This document shows positions 34,801-46,752 of a DNA stretch of 64,000 nt, one piece after another. Both the position numbers and the translations under genes were made by a program. The stretch covers positions 1,860,001 through 1,924,000 of the forward strand of contig JASJZH010000006.1 in assembly GCA_037178975.1 (NCBI GenBank), given 5' to 3'. The stretch is from Oscheius tipulae. Taxonomy: Eukaryota; Nematoda; Chromadorea; Rhabditida; Rhabditidae. The notes beneath the pieces are model-generated. The model ran no database searches. It saw only the letters and a list, made by a program, of their open reading frames with translations, and was not told the origin of the DNA. The first letter of the stretch is position 1; every line of letters starts with the position of its first letter.

Positions 34801-37800
34801 ACAGAGTTCAACGAAACCACATGGAAGAGTATCAAATTTCATAACAGAGGTATAGAGGAGTCTGCATTATATGGTTCAACAAGGTTTTTTTATTTGCTTT
34901 ATTTGCAAATATACAAGCTATCGGTAGTTACCTCGTAAGGTAAATTTTGAAACTTTTCAAGGTAAAAACTGCACTGTCATCAGTACAAGATAAGCTCACA
35001 TTTATCAGAGCAAAACAGGGGTAAAGTGCCAGTAAAGGAAAATTTCTACTGCGTACAGAAGATCTGAAGATATAAAAGTTTTCAGAAGAACTACGACTTT
35101 AGCAGCTGTTCGTTTTTCTTTGCAAAGACTGCAACAAGCTTTTGGTAATCTGTGTTCTATTGACTTCTAACCAATGAACTTTACATGGATTATAATGAGG
35201 AAAAGCCATCGGTCATCTAGCCGATTAGATAAACATTAGGAAATTGCTCTAAGATTTTGAAAGTATGTCAAACTTCGTTCGTACGAGCTCTAGAGAAAAC
35301 CGTAAAGTGGTGGATCTTTAAAAGACCACCTTAGGTAGAATTACAATAAATCAAAGGAGAAGTTTGTGGAACAGAAGTCGCCTTTAGGTCAAGGCAGGAA
35401 CAAAAGAAGCGTCCGTAAGGGTCGAAGCGCTGCCTCCTTTTTTTCGGACTTGTTTACCCTCGGAAATGTGTCAGATCTCATAGAATCGGAACAAATTGCA
35501 CATTGCCAGATATAGAAAAATTAGACGAATATAGCTGTCATTCTTACCAACAGTGATGTAGCCGTTTGAAGACAATTTAGGTACGGATTCGAGGGAGGGG
35601 GTCCGGCGGACGCCAGCTTGTGTGGATAGACCAACTGCAAAAGAAACTGGGAACGGCGCCAGAGAGTGTATTTCGGGGAGAGTACGCAGACAGGCAAGAG
35701 ACAGCGTTTTCAGCTGAGAGTCTGCAGTCAGTCGGCTGGCGCGAGGCGATAGCAGCACTTTTAGAGAGAGTGCAGAGCAAAAACACATAAAAAGGCGGCT
35801 GAATGTGGAGAGAGGAGGGAAAAGACAGGCCGGCTGGCGGCTGAATTGCGCGCCAGCCAGCAAAAGAACGTGGAGAGAGGGAGAACGCGATTGCCACGGC
35901 AGCTGTAGTCAAAAAAAGAACTCCGAAGAGTTGCGATTTCAGTTGCGAGACGCGCAGTGGGTGGTCGAGAAGAATACAATAGGTTTCTTGAGCTCGACTC
36001 TAAGCTGGTAACAATAGGATTTGTATTGTGGACTTAGGAAACTCTTAAAAACAGCTGCCGTTCACGTATTTGGCTCGGAGGAAAGACTTAAAAGCTCGAC
36101 AAAGTAGCATCAGGGAATTAAAAGATGAAGCTAGAAGAGTCTCATATATGATTAAAACTTACTGTAGCTTCGCTCATAGAGATTTTGTGAAAGTTTATAC
36201 CCAAATTTTCCTTACAGTACACATGGTTGTGGTAGCAGCGTTTTCCTCAAACAATCCGTTGACTTATATGTGCCCTAAGTATGTTAATAGTTTCTCTATT
36301 ACCTCTTCTACGTAAATCTTACTTACCCTTGTTTAAAGTTTAGCGAGTTCGACGTTTTACTTTAGATGAAATATGGTCGTTCCAAAACCACAATTTTATG
36401 CGGAATTGTGATACACTGAACGGTTCTTTAAGATATTCATCATATATATATAGCGTCAAAACTACGGTAAACTCGTAAAAGTTCTGTCTTTGATTAAAAA
36501 AGTAGGTGCCACAGGTTGAGCCAAGAATGTGACTGTGTCCCTGTCCGATGAGTGATCTGCTACCTCGTCTATGGAAGCAAATAACAAAGCAGCAAAGTAT
36601 AATTACGTCCTCCTCTACTAGTGATGTTGTTTTCGCATTCGGTAAATGCAACGATGCCCCCACGTGAGTTGCCTTCAGCCCAGTTTAAACCCGTGATATG
36701 ATGCTATGCTTTCAGAATTGCACACACACACTCTTCTATACAATGTACTCTGAGAACATCGTAAACAGTCTGGAACGTTATTTAAAACGGTCTTCGCCTC
36801 AGGCCGTCACGCGTCCAGAACACCCATTGTTCTCTCTTTCCAATACACTTCTTCCTGATAAGCACATTGAATTTTATCAACAGACCAGGTGTAGTACTAC
36901 GCGCGCGTGATTTTCCCGGAACAAGGGAGCAGCGTGCTCACTTTTGCAGCCGGCTGGATGGGGCGGCGAGAGGCTGAAGTGCAAAGAGGGAAGTAACGCA
37001 TTTTTGAGTAGTGTAGGAGACCTCAAGAGCCTTCAAGTAATATTTGAAAACTACGTTCCGAAATGAGATCAAGAGAACAATTTAGTTGAATAGAGTTTGA
37101 TGACCATTTTCAGTCTCAAGTGTGTAAACAGCCGGTTGGGTCAGTATTGAATCGAACAAAAAAGGTGGAATGCTTCAAAATTACAAAACTATATGAGGAT
37201 TTTTATTAAATGAAACGTCAAAACTAAGCTTTGTAAGAGAAAGATAGTTAGACTTGGGTTGGCTTTGATAAACCAATAAAGATACAGCGTCTCACTTTTC
37301 TCGCATTGAATGTTGGTACACGTTTTCGACGACCGTGTGAAACAGCGATATTCTCCAACAAGAATTTCACATTCTGTTCTGTTTCAATAATTATATCTTT
37401 TGACATTATCCTGTTGCTGTATCGACGCATTCCGTAACAATACCCGGAAGTATAATCTGATCTCTACTATGAACAAACCAGTTTAGGCAGTCGCTGTCCT
37501 TTCAGGGAACCTACCTTGCTGAGCTGACTGAAACAGGGCACGCTGTTCCACATCTCGGTCATTCGACGAGGCGATGTGCCGTACATAACTGAAGAAACAC
37601 AAGAAATGACTTCTCTTCAAATTTTGTTTAGACTGTCGCGGGAACGCTCTGTCAGCCGATGTTTCAGCCTTCGAAATTAATGTGCTTGTCACTTTTGTAA
37701 TGATCGGCCTGAGTGTCTTCGCAGCACAATCTCTTTTTCTCCGATGTGTTAAAAGTCCGTCCTCATCCGTCAAAAGTTTAGCCGCAGCCGGACGAAGATT

Positions 37801-38149
37801 TCAATCAATGTTGCGTTTTCTCGTTGTCCTCGTTGTCCTTGGACGCGAACGCAACAGCATGCATTGCCGCCAGCGTGCGCAGCCGCTCAAATAACAACTA
37901 GTTGCCGATTGAACGCGCGTTGCCGCACACGAAACTAAGCTCAGCCGACTTCGGGGGGCCAGATTTGAAAACGAGACTTGAATTACTGCCTCCGGCTATA
38001 AATGCAGAAACGGGAATGTGAGATTTAGCCGAAAATTGAGGTGTGCAACATGGCGGAACGGGCTTCAAAAGTTTAACAATACCTGGAAGAGAGGGAGACA
38101 GTGAACTGCTTGACATGCGTCTGAACCAACTTATAGTTTGACCTGACAT
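25807..38149 (-). CDS. lin-14: LIN-14-like heterochronic DNA-binding protein
   Basis: Exons on the minus strand: 38083-38149, 37515-37588, 35548-35634, 32927-33063, 28486-28748, 27961-28197, 27150-27220, 26994-27110, 26700-26898, 26214-26429 and 25807-26177; 612 residues. Phases fit at all junctions. The 36-nt intron 26178-26213 is in frame and easily missed; removing it restores GIIYIQHVCRKVLG. The N-terminal half is Q-rich and coiled-coil-like (LQQLQQQIQQQP; VQQSLQTVCLVLQHYHQQLQ) with a CMECKRLKR patch. The middle is Pro/Ser/Thr-rich. The C-terminal domain (about 418-530) has NRKYEENNIRDSMILLCKKL, AERRVFGAKLMAQTTVAG, EEEFWDAFREA and KLAARCRRVRHAKK, which I recognise as the LIN-14 DNA-binding (BEN-like) region. 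LIN-14 is a nuclear protein that sets early larval fates and is turned off by lin-4. The first three exons are assigned by phase and style only. A strong donor (AAT|gtgagt, about 25830) just before the stop may give another C-terminus. Confidence 0.82.
28749..32926 (-). other. 4.2-kb lin-14 intron
   Basis: The largest lin-14 intron. No other gene is convincing on either strand. It contains a pyrimidine microsatellite (31226-31252) and a GC-richer patch at about 29.1-29.8 kb. Its size relative to the 34- to 50-nt introns typical here suggests regulatory content or an internal promoter. Confidence 0.5.
31226..31252. repeat. (CT)n microsatellite
   Basis: About 27 nt of almost pure CT with one TTT interruption, within the large lin-14 intron. 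Confidence 0.85.
33064..35547 (-). other. 2.5-kb lin-14 intron
   Basis: No exon fits the phase of the flanking lin-14 exons, and no other gene is evident. A second lin-14 promoter could lie here, because the exon at 32927-33063 is preceded by open frame in the same phase. Confidence 0.4.
35635..37514 (-). other. 1.9-kb lin-14 intron
   Basis: No gene recognised. Short open frames on both strands show no family features. Confidence 0.4.
37589..38082 (-). other. first lin-14 intron, 0.5 kb
   Basis: No exon recognised. Confidence 0.4.
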
Positions 38150-38325
38150 ATTCCGGACTACAAAACAAAGTGTAGTACAGCCTCGGCCTCTCAGGACTAC
38201 TATACGCTCCATAGGAATGATTCATGGGACGGTATACATTAAGAAGCGAGGCGTTCAGTATGCAGCGTGAGAAGAACACAAGACGCTAAAGTTGCTAAAG
38301 TATCCGGCAAAAATTAAAAAAGGCA

Positions 38326-38407
38326 AAAGCCTAATAATACAATTGAGAAAGCCAAGTCCTAGTTTTCCATCGAGCTTGGCTTTCTCAATTGTATTATTCG
38401 TAGGTTT
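38326..38407. ncRNA. long perfect hairpin, possible microRNA precursor or inverted-repeat element
   Basis: Bases 38333-38356 and 38375-38398 are perfect reverse complements (24 of 24) around an 18-nt loop. After a 3-nt bulge (38399-38401) the stem continues for about six pairs (38327-38332 with 38402-38407). The arm begins aataatacaattgagaaagc. Size (about 82 nt) and shape fit a microRNA precursor. Perfect pairing fits equally a young inverted repeat. It lies about 180 nt upstream of the lin-14 start codon. I recognise no known microRNA seed in it. Confidence 0.45.
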
Positions 38408-41400
38408 CCAGTGGCATCGTATATATGTGGTGCTGAAGAGCAATATATTCCCGAATTACCTACGGTACTATCTTAAGTAGTATTTACAATCTTCACCTTC
38501 ACAATTTGAACTTCTCTTCCTAATTACCTCAACTCGCCATGAATGTACACAGTTCGCTTTGCGTGAAGGCCACCCATCTCTTGGTCTCCATCTCAACCAG
38601 ACTTCAACTTTGAACATTGGAACTCTACTATACGAAAAGCTGCATGCTCACTTGCACTTGCATTAAGCAAGTGGCTACTATGTGAGCTGCTGCGGAAAGA
38701 TTGCACGTTCAGCGAATGGTCTAGCGCTCGTTTCTTGTTATCGAGAGCTTAGACACATGTTTCTCGCCTCCTTATTGAGAACGCTGTTCTCTACTAATTG
38801 AATTGCACAGAAACATCAACGCATATCCTACTGAATCCTAGAGTTCCATAGTTGAATGAGACACTCTAAAAATAGCCGAGCCCGGTAGTAACAGATGTTC
38901 TCAGTGCTTATTACAACCGGGAGGCGTCCCGCCGAGCTGCGAACAACAAAATTTTAGAAATCGGAGGAAGGCTTCTGATGAATGGCTCTCGGCCATGATA
39001 ATATCGTTTGTGTATGAAGGAGCAAACATTACAGTGAAATTTTTTGAACCTGTGAATGAAGCTTCATAGTTCAAGGCACAAACAGTCCTCAGAACTGCTT
39101 AGTACTTCTGCGATAGACAGAAACTACAATAGTTCTGAAGAATGGGACACTAAGGACTTTTAGAATACCTTTTAAGCAGCAAACAGGTTTCAGCAAACTA
39201 CTCTGAAAGAGACACCAAGCAGAACAATTCTCTCTAGTAGAAGAAATTTTGTGTGTTCAGACGGTTTAATTTTCTCAAGCTATGTCAGTAATGTCAGTCG
39301 ATCATGGCTACCAGACCGAAGGTACCCGACAGTGCATCAGGATCCGAAAATGCGGACATCCTATACAATCTCGCGCATTCAAGATGTCTTGCCAAGACAG
39401 CCTCTACTTATACAACCCATAAGCCTGCTAGTGGAAAAGTATGCAACTATACCTTACGCCGCAAATTTCTGGTCAAATTCTTTTATTTGTGAGCAATACA
39501 TACAGCGCTTTTTCAGCATTTCGTTTGAGAGATATTTAACCAAATGCATTCCAACCAATCACCATGATTTTTAATACAACAATACACAGAATGATAGAGG
39601 ATCTGGCCTCCATTGCGGCTGTGGTCCAAGGGCTGTAGTCTTCCCTCGTTTGTTCAGCGATTGCATTCGACCGACAACACAAAAACCGACCATTTTAAAA
39701 TCAACCGCAGCAATTTTTTGTCGAGTAATTCTTCCTGATTTAAGATGCTAAGCACTTGGATGGCACGATAAATTAAAAACGGCCAATTTAAAATAAACTT
39801 CCAGGTTTCTATTCAAGATCAAAGTTAGTGAATTTGACCCTTTTTCGAGATGTAATATTAACTACGGTAAGAGAGACGGCTAGTTGCGTACTTGCTAGTC
39901 ACAAGCAAGAACTTCTGGAGGGGAACAAGGATATGAAGTCAAAAAACGAGAAAGTATAAAGTTAAAGATAAAGTTTAACCCGTTATCAATGGCAGAGCGA
40001 GCTCAACTGTATGCGGGTACAGCCTGAGGCGCCAGGTCGAGTAGGCTAACATTCTAAGCTGAACAGGTGCCAAATCTGACTGCAAGAACGCCTTATCTTC
40101 GTAGCAAGCTGCTACCAATTTATCGACTTTTGTGAGAGGATGGAAGCCTTGGTTGAGCCGAAGCGGATATGATCTTGGCGTCACTCAATTAACGCTGGCA
40201 TCTTAACATATGTGAAACTTGAATATTTGTGAAGAGCCACGTATAACTCACTCATTTGTTTACAGGTTCTCGAATACCGATTTAGTTGCATGAAAGTCTG
40301 ACGATATCTTTTCTACCGAAAAAATTTGCGTTTGACTACTTATAGTAGCCGAACTACAATCGACGTAATTTAAAAGTACCACGTTGTCGAAGAGAGATGC
40401 ACTGAAGATGGATAGAGACAAGGGTGAACTGAGCTCAGAATCACATTGGGTATTTGATACTGATTCACGAAGACAGGATAAAAGTGGTACCGGTTATCAT
40501 GAATAGTTTTTGTGTTTGCTTATAAGGACTGGCTGACCGGTGACATGCTGACAGACCCAGCGAGTGGTGTAGTAAAAACTGCAGTAGGCAGACGGTATTG
40601 TGGATTCATTGATAGACTGTTGTCAACTATTGTCAGACTGCACTATTCCGCTTTTCTAGAAAGCCTAGACAATCCGTCACTCTGACCTTTGATTACGAGA
40701 ATTACTCATTTTTCCTTACCCTCATAAGCGCTTAGTCACTACAGACAATCCCTCCTGCCTAATAACCGTTCAGTTTTTCCAGTCTGCCGTCAGTGCTGGT
40801 AGCTCAACTGACGCTCGTCCTTTTTACGAATTTCTTTTTGGTTTTCGGATGGGGCGCGACGCTTGCAGCTGGTGCTCTTGTCTGCAAAACAGTCTATTTC
40901 GAAATTGCCAGTAGATTACTACATATTGCGGCACTTGCACGTTTTGTCTCTATCTTCAGCATATTCCCACCATTTGGAAAACTCTTTTCATTTTCAATAT
41001 GTCATATGCAAACGTGATTTGAGTCTGTTTACTCCATTCCCTCTTTACAAACCTTTCTGTTGTTCTCCATCCAGCGTTTCGGTGTGAAGCTCTTGTAACT
41101 TCTCTCAATTTAATCATCTTAAGATAGTTTCAAGTTAGGTTTTTAGCGAAAAAGTTCACAAACATTGTTAAGTGTTATCCCAGATTAAAGTTGACTTGTG
41201 TCGCAGACGGACGCCTCTTGCAAATTGTATAAAGGTAGGATATCCCGTACTTTTAGTGCATGACTCCTAAGTTTTTAATAGTCCGCGCTGCTGCAGACAC
41301 CCAGAACAAGTGTATCATTCTCTGGAAAGTGACTTGAAAAGTGACTGTGAGAGTAACATATTCAAAATGACATGAGATGACTGTTTATATGCGAAATATT

Positions 41401-41662
41401 TTGGTGTGACCGGTGATTCTGACCGATTAATCATCGAGAGGTTCGAGCAATACCGTTATCTACACGTCTCTTTCCTTTTGTGCATGCGTAACCTGCGTCT
41501 TCAGGGTAACTGTTTCGCCGATGAGGCAAATTTCCTAAAGTTCGTTATGGAAACTTCTACCCTCACTGGGAACACTACCAATGGGAGCGTTCAGGAGAAG
41601 AAGGATGACGAGACCCTAACTTTTTGGAAGCCGAGGTAGAACTTTTTGAGACCTTAACCAAG
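38408..41662. other. 3.2-kb region without a firm gene
   Basis: Two open frames have coding-like composition but no context: plus 39304-39492 (starts MATRPKVPDSASGSENADIL) and minus 39975-40184 (contains LTKVDKLVAACYEDKAFLQS). Exons at about 41400-41640 (GDSDRLIIERFEQ; ANFLKFVMETSTLTG) probably belong to the gene that follows, but they do not join it in frame. Confidence 0.35.
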
Positions 41663-43458
41663 CTGTGCTTCTGGATGCCTTAGTGCATCATCTAAAAACA
41701 CGTAGTAGATGGAAACGCGGATTTCGAGAGCGAGAAAGTACGGGAGATGAAGTTAGCAAGATAACTTTGCTTCTGGCCTGCATGCAATCTGCAAAGGTTT
41801 TGACCAAGTTTAGAAATATTGAACCAGTGAAATGGGAAGAGTGCAAGGTCGACTTTGTCAACCCAGGTCGTGCGGTTCGAGCGGCGAGGATGTAACCGCA
41901 CGACATCTTCTTACCTAAAGGAAAGAGGATGACTGACAGAGGAGCTTTTTCAAGCCGGTGACTTGTGTTACAATTAAGGTACCCTGTTCGTAGTCGTCTC
42001 CCGAGTGCTAAGGTTGTGGAAAACTATCAAATCGAGTTCGATGGCCGCTTCAATGCTTCATACAAAACTTCTACTCATTTGCATTTGCGACGACCACAGA
42101 AACAGCAGGTTCCGAGCAGCATGTAATTTACAACATTTGTCAATAGAAAACGTATGGTGTTCCAGAAACCCCGATACTATTGCAGCTGATGAGGAAATGA
42201 CTGCAAGAATTGAAAATGCGATCACGGCAGTCCTAGCTCAGGGGAACGAACCAAAGGAAATTGAGCAAAGGTATTACCATTTTTGCCGATCAAAAATGTG
42301 GTGTTTCAGGATTGCTGAAACTACGACAGCTGATGAGATGATGAACACTAGAGCTGAGGAAGCCATCTTTACAATCCTGGCTAAGGTGATAAAAGCGAAG
42401 ATGGAGCAAAGGTATAGGGTGAATGTTGAGGAAGCAATTAGTTTTTAGCACTTCTACCATTCAAATGCAAAACAGAAGACCTTCCGTTCCGACTCCACCC
42501 AAAAGATGTACCATCCTGACACCAAACAAACGATCTACCTCGTATAAAAGAAAGTCTACCAAACAGCTCAAGAGGTAATCTTTGCCGGTCCTATTCTAGA
42601 TTAACCGGTCTTAAGAGGACTGACCGGTCTTAAAATTCTGTTCAAAATATAGTTGTTACAATGCTACTTTTCAGATGGAATACACGATTTTTAAAATTGG
42701 ATATTGTAAAGTTGTAAACTAGACGGAAAGTAACAACTTTGCAAAACATAGTTAAGCTGGAAAATCTCATTTTAGACCTGAAACGTGGCGGCGGTATTAC
42801 ATGGACTTTTTAAGACCGCTCGATTTTCCTAAGACCGGATAATCTAGAAAAGGATCTTTTTGTTCTTTTTCGATGTAGACTTTTCAGACATTCTCCTCCT
42901 ACTGTTGAATCTACATGTGCCCGTTCCATCGATTCATATAGAGAATGGTTGTCCATTTCGCTATCGTAAAAAATTCCTACTGGAATGGGACTAATGTCTT
43001 TTCAGAGAAAGAAACGCCACATATGAGATGCAAGCTATAGATGCTAAATGTGATGAGTATGATTCGGAGGAAGCTGCTTGGAACGCAAACTGGCTCGCTC
43101 AACCAATAGATCCCAACGAGGCTAATCTATCTACCGAAGCCGCCAGGTGAGGATGAGTTCTTCCAGACTAAAAGTTAGTGTTTCAGTAACAATGAAAAAT
43201 CTTCTGAGCTTAATGATATTCTTTACGCCAAATTCCTCGAATCTTGGGAAGAATTGTTGAGGCAGGAATCCGTGTTCACCTACAAACAACATGCTATCAA
43301 TCCTATTGGAATCAAGGGTCCTGAAAATTTGGTCAACGTGATGCTGGAACAGATGCATGAGACTACGAATCTCAGTCCGGTATTGTCTCGACATGTAATC
43401 GTATCTAATTTGGTTTCAGAATCTCTATCCGGGACATCCATTCAATGACATGTTCTGA
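41663..43458 (+). CDS. nuclear-type protein with duplicated exon, 5' end unresolved
   Basis: Exons: 41663-41891, 41994-42122, 42166-42270, 42310-42411, 42449-42574, 42888-42965, 43006-43146, 43187-43379 and 43420-43458. Seven of the eight junctions are phase 2 and all fit. Exons 3 and 4 are tandem duplicates (ADEEMTARIENAITAVLAQG and ADEMMNTRAEEAIFTILAKV), including the sequence before their acceptors. Exon 5 is strongly basic (NKRSTSYKRKSTKQLKR). The end is acidic, then NLYPGHPFNDMF. Upstream at 41406-41665 coding-like sequence runs through three frames, so either an exon is missed, an intron as short as 27 nt is used, or the copy has indels. The family is not recognised; it may be related to the gene at 1921-6426. 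Confidence 0.65.
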
Positions 43459-43557
43459 TCGCAATATTCCTCTGACTTTCCGGCTACGTTGATAGTATAA
43501 GACATCATATCTGACATTTGCCTTTCTTTTAACTATTGTATAACTATTGACCTACTT

Positions 43558-43563
43558 AATAAA
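43558..43563 (+). terminator. polyadenylation signal AATAAA
   Basis: AATAAA, 100 nt after the stop codon of the 41.7-kb gene. Confidence 0.6.
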
Positions 43564-45314
43564 AGTCTATCAGCACTAGCGTCAGTCCGTCTGTCATAGT
43601 GTAAACCCAGTTGTCTAGCCCTGTGTCAAGTTTTGGTACCAGGGATTAGCATTGTAATTCGACCAGAATCGAGAGTCAGTGTGAAGAGCTTCCAAATCTT
43701 TCCCAAAATGAAGCTGCCATGGAAGCTTTTATTAACTTCTGTCAAATATGTGTCTTGGTCTCATCCAAGTCCGTAGGCTGCTAGTAGCAAAAACATTCTG
43801 ATAACTTGAACTTGGAGACAAAAGAATATCGACAAGTTAAATTTGTAAGCCTTCTTCTTGATGGAACTCTACCTAATTTCTCCCAAACAACGACAATCTG
43901 ACGTACTTGCTTTCTCTAATCCTCTGAGATAATCCAGTGACCATCTTGTCTCCGTATTTGTCACAAAAATGTCTTCATTTTTACTTTTTGGATAACTTGC
44001 TTTCCATAAATTGAATTACTTCCCTCGCGTCACGGTGACAAATCTATGTAATAACCAACTTTGCGCGGAACGATCAACTCTAGGTTATAACAAGAAAATG
44101 AGAAGCAAGGAAATGATTCAATGTGAAAGCTATTTTGGGTAGAGAAAGACTTAAACAATAGGAGTAAGTTCCATGGAGAAGGCAAAAAGTATGTCTGCTT
44201 CATTCTATCTTCTCTGTAGAGTTGAGAGTACTTTTTTTTGTTGTCAGCGTCTCAAGTATAGCAACAGTGCAGAAGCCACTTCGTGCTTTCGGTCTGTTTC
44301 AGTCCCTTCTACTCCTAAAATAGCCAACTGTTATTGACTATGCAAGACGCAACTTCATTGCTAAGCCCCTTCTCAATCCACGTCACAATTAAATACACCG
44401 GGCCACCCCCTAAATGTTATTCTCGGAAAGGGAGAGCATAATTGACGTAGTAGATGTCAATGATCGGAAGGGTGTACGTAATTTAACGTGGTCCCTTCCC
44501 GTTACAAACCTTGGCATAGCTGAGACGACTTCTTGTCAGTCTTTCTTAATATTCTCTTTTGTGTATGTGAGCTATTTTTAGTCATTTAGGATCAAAATCT
44601 GCAACCTCCGCCGTAGGCGCAGAGAAGTAAAAACCCATATCATCTTTTCTCCACCAATTTGATGAAAAGGAAAAGCTGATGTTTACACGATCTAGCATAA
44701 GCTGACTGGAATGTTATCGGGCATTATTGTCTTTTGCGGCATGTTGCCCGTTAGGCGTTAATCATGGAAATTCTCTGAAGAATTTCTCGATAAGCCTCGT
44801 GGTGGTGATAGTCGGTGATTTTCCGAGCAGCTGATTCTTTGCTTCTTTTATCATGCCCGGTTTCTTCAAAGTTCTCCCCTCGACTTCTTCGTCAATAAGT
44901 ATAAAAATAAGTATAGAGATGAGCCATCTTCCTATCTTGTTCAGTATCCGTGAGACCTGCTAATTTCATAGTGCAAATTGTGTTCCGCTACCTATAAAAA
45001 GTATTTAGCATAGTTAAACGGCATAGATAGATCCCAATGGTTTCTCGACATCGATACATTTGTTGCTACTGGTAACTACATGTTTTTTGCATGTTTGTTC
45101 TTAAAACTTCCGAGACTGGTGCTATAGTTTTGATTCACGGTGTAGCCAGTAACGCCCCGCCTCCTTCTCTTCCCGTTGACGATCCCGCCTGTCGCATAAA
45201 TATTGTCGCACCATCTGGGACAACACTTTTTGCCGACGTCTGTGATTAATAACCATCACATTGCATTTCTCCTTTTTACCTCTTTCTGGAAGTACAAGTT
45301 TCAGTATCCATAAT
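43564..45314. other. intergenic, nothing recognised
   Basis: 1.75 kb with no exon, tRNA or repeat that I could support. A splice acceptor (gtttcag, 45298-45304) 10 nt before the next ATG is a candidate spliced-leader site. Confidence 0.4.
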
Positions 45315-45706
45315 ATGCTTGTCGAGACAGTATTACTGATTTCCTTGTCGACGGTGGCAGCACGAGGTTAGTCTCTTTTCTGATCCCAAAACAAAGTAAT
45401 TACTTGCAGCAGCAGAGACTTGCTTATATCTTCCAAATTTGAACTTAATTGGGGGAACGTATGACGAGTTTGACGCCGAAGATATACGAATTTGTTGTAT
45501 AGAATGCTCGAAAGACACATGTTGCAGAGCTTATACCTTCAACAAAGAACAGAAAAGGTAGATGTTGCCATGATTTTGACAATAACATTGACAGATGCTA
45601 CCTCAAATCATCGATCAATTACTCTGAAGACGACGCTCTTTCTTACAGTGGAGTTCGAGCCACATGGCAAGGCGGTAGGAACAGGATCTCAAAAGTACAA
45701 TCTTAG
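45315..45706 (+). CDS. small secreted PAN/Apple-domain protein
   Basis: Exons 45315-45366, 45410-45557 and 45595-45706; 103 residues. An N-terminal signal peptide (MLVETVLLISLSTVAARA) is followed by one PAN/Apple module. This has paired cysteines CCIECSKDTCCRAYTFNKEQ then KRCYLKSS, and ends with the typical SYSGVRATWQG. PAN modules bind carbohydrate or protein and are common in nematode secreted and surface proteins. An AATAAA lies at about 45758. The single domain suggests a soluble binding protein, and its partner is unknown. Confidence 0.78.
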
Positions 45707-45762
45707 TTTCAGGACGAGCAGCAATGCTTAAAAATGTAAAAATTGATGGTACGAATAAAATA

Positions 45763-46747
45763 CCAATGAACTTGGATACACAAGAAGACTGTAAACAGTA
45801 CTGTACAGGTGAGTGGTTCTTTTAAAATTACAAAACTTTGAACCAGCTTAGCACAAGCCTCTTGAGAGTCAAAACTAGATTCCACCGTTTCTATGAACCC
45901 ATATCTCGTAAAACAAAAGCGCATATTACCAGCTCAAAAACAGTTCTGACTCATATTGTCACTTAATTTCTCCGCTAGATCATTCAATTACCTTTTTTCT
46001 TAATAGACCTAAGAGAGTGGACGCGGTTGGGGGAAGGAGAGCGAGAAAACATCAAAAACCTCTTCCGGTCCACAAACTTTCCTGTTGTGTCCTCCCCTAA
46101 TTTGGCAACATCTTGCTGTCGCCAAGATCAAAAACTGTCTGAGGGGTTAAAAAGGCGGAAAATTTTTGGAAGTTGAAGGATTTGGATGAGATAAGGTGGC
46201 TTTCTCGTTTATTCTGCGCATTTTTTGCACTTTCATCCCGACAAATCAGCTGTTTTGGCAATGTTCAATAGTGACCGGTCAGTCATCCAACTGATAGAGC
46301 ATGAAACATGACTTCCTATTAGTTTCTGCACTTATCAATGACTATAAGGTCAATCGTGTCCAGCCTCGACCATAATTACGCGGTACAGGTCGGTTGGCTC
46401 AACTAGTTAAGCCATATACACATTTCCGGCGATTCTATATCAAACCTGTCTGGCCTGTAGTTTCCGCCGTTGATGCACATAATCAAATTAGCGCGCCGCA
46501 ATGGTTTTTAGGACGTCTCTCCCATAGCTATCAGCAAGTGACAATGAACGAGAGGAAAAAAAGAGGGGAGGGAGAAAAATCCATGAAAATGTTGCATTAG
46601 CCAAATTCGGAAACCTGTCTCTCTTTCTCTCATGTTGCGCTCATGAACATTGACCGACGACGAGGGTTACACCGATCGGAAGTAGCGTTCTGACTGGCTT
46701 CTCTCTTTTACAGCTTCCTGTTGATCTAAACCTCCCAACCGCTATTT
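45763..46747. other. intergenic, nothing firm
   Basis: A 68-codon open frame at 46394-46600 has no recognisable feature. A sequence at about 46388-46415 resembles a tRNA D arm but has no B box. Confidence 0.35.
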
Positions 46748-46752
46748 TCAGC

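Noticed and set aside
35471-35863. 130-codon frame covering the third lin-14 exon in another phase (TQAGVRRTPSLESVPKLSSN)
   Set aside because: It reads plausibly but leaves phase 1 at the donor, which does not fit the next exon; the chosen frame fits on both sides.
37515-37588. Second lin-14 exon read in another phase (ASSNDRDVEQRALFQSAQQ)
   Set aside because: It would need a different upstream phase and leads to a mismatch two exons later.
46388-46466. tRNA-like start (ggtcggttggctcaactagttaagcc)
   Set aside because: It resembles a D arm, but there is no B box, anticodon stem or closing acceptor strand.
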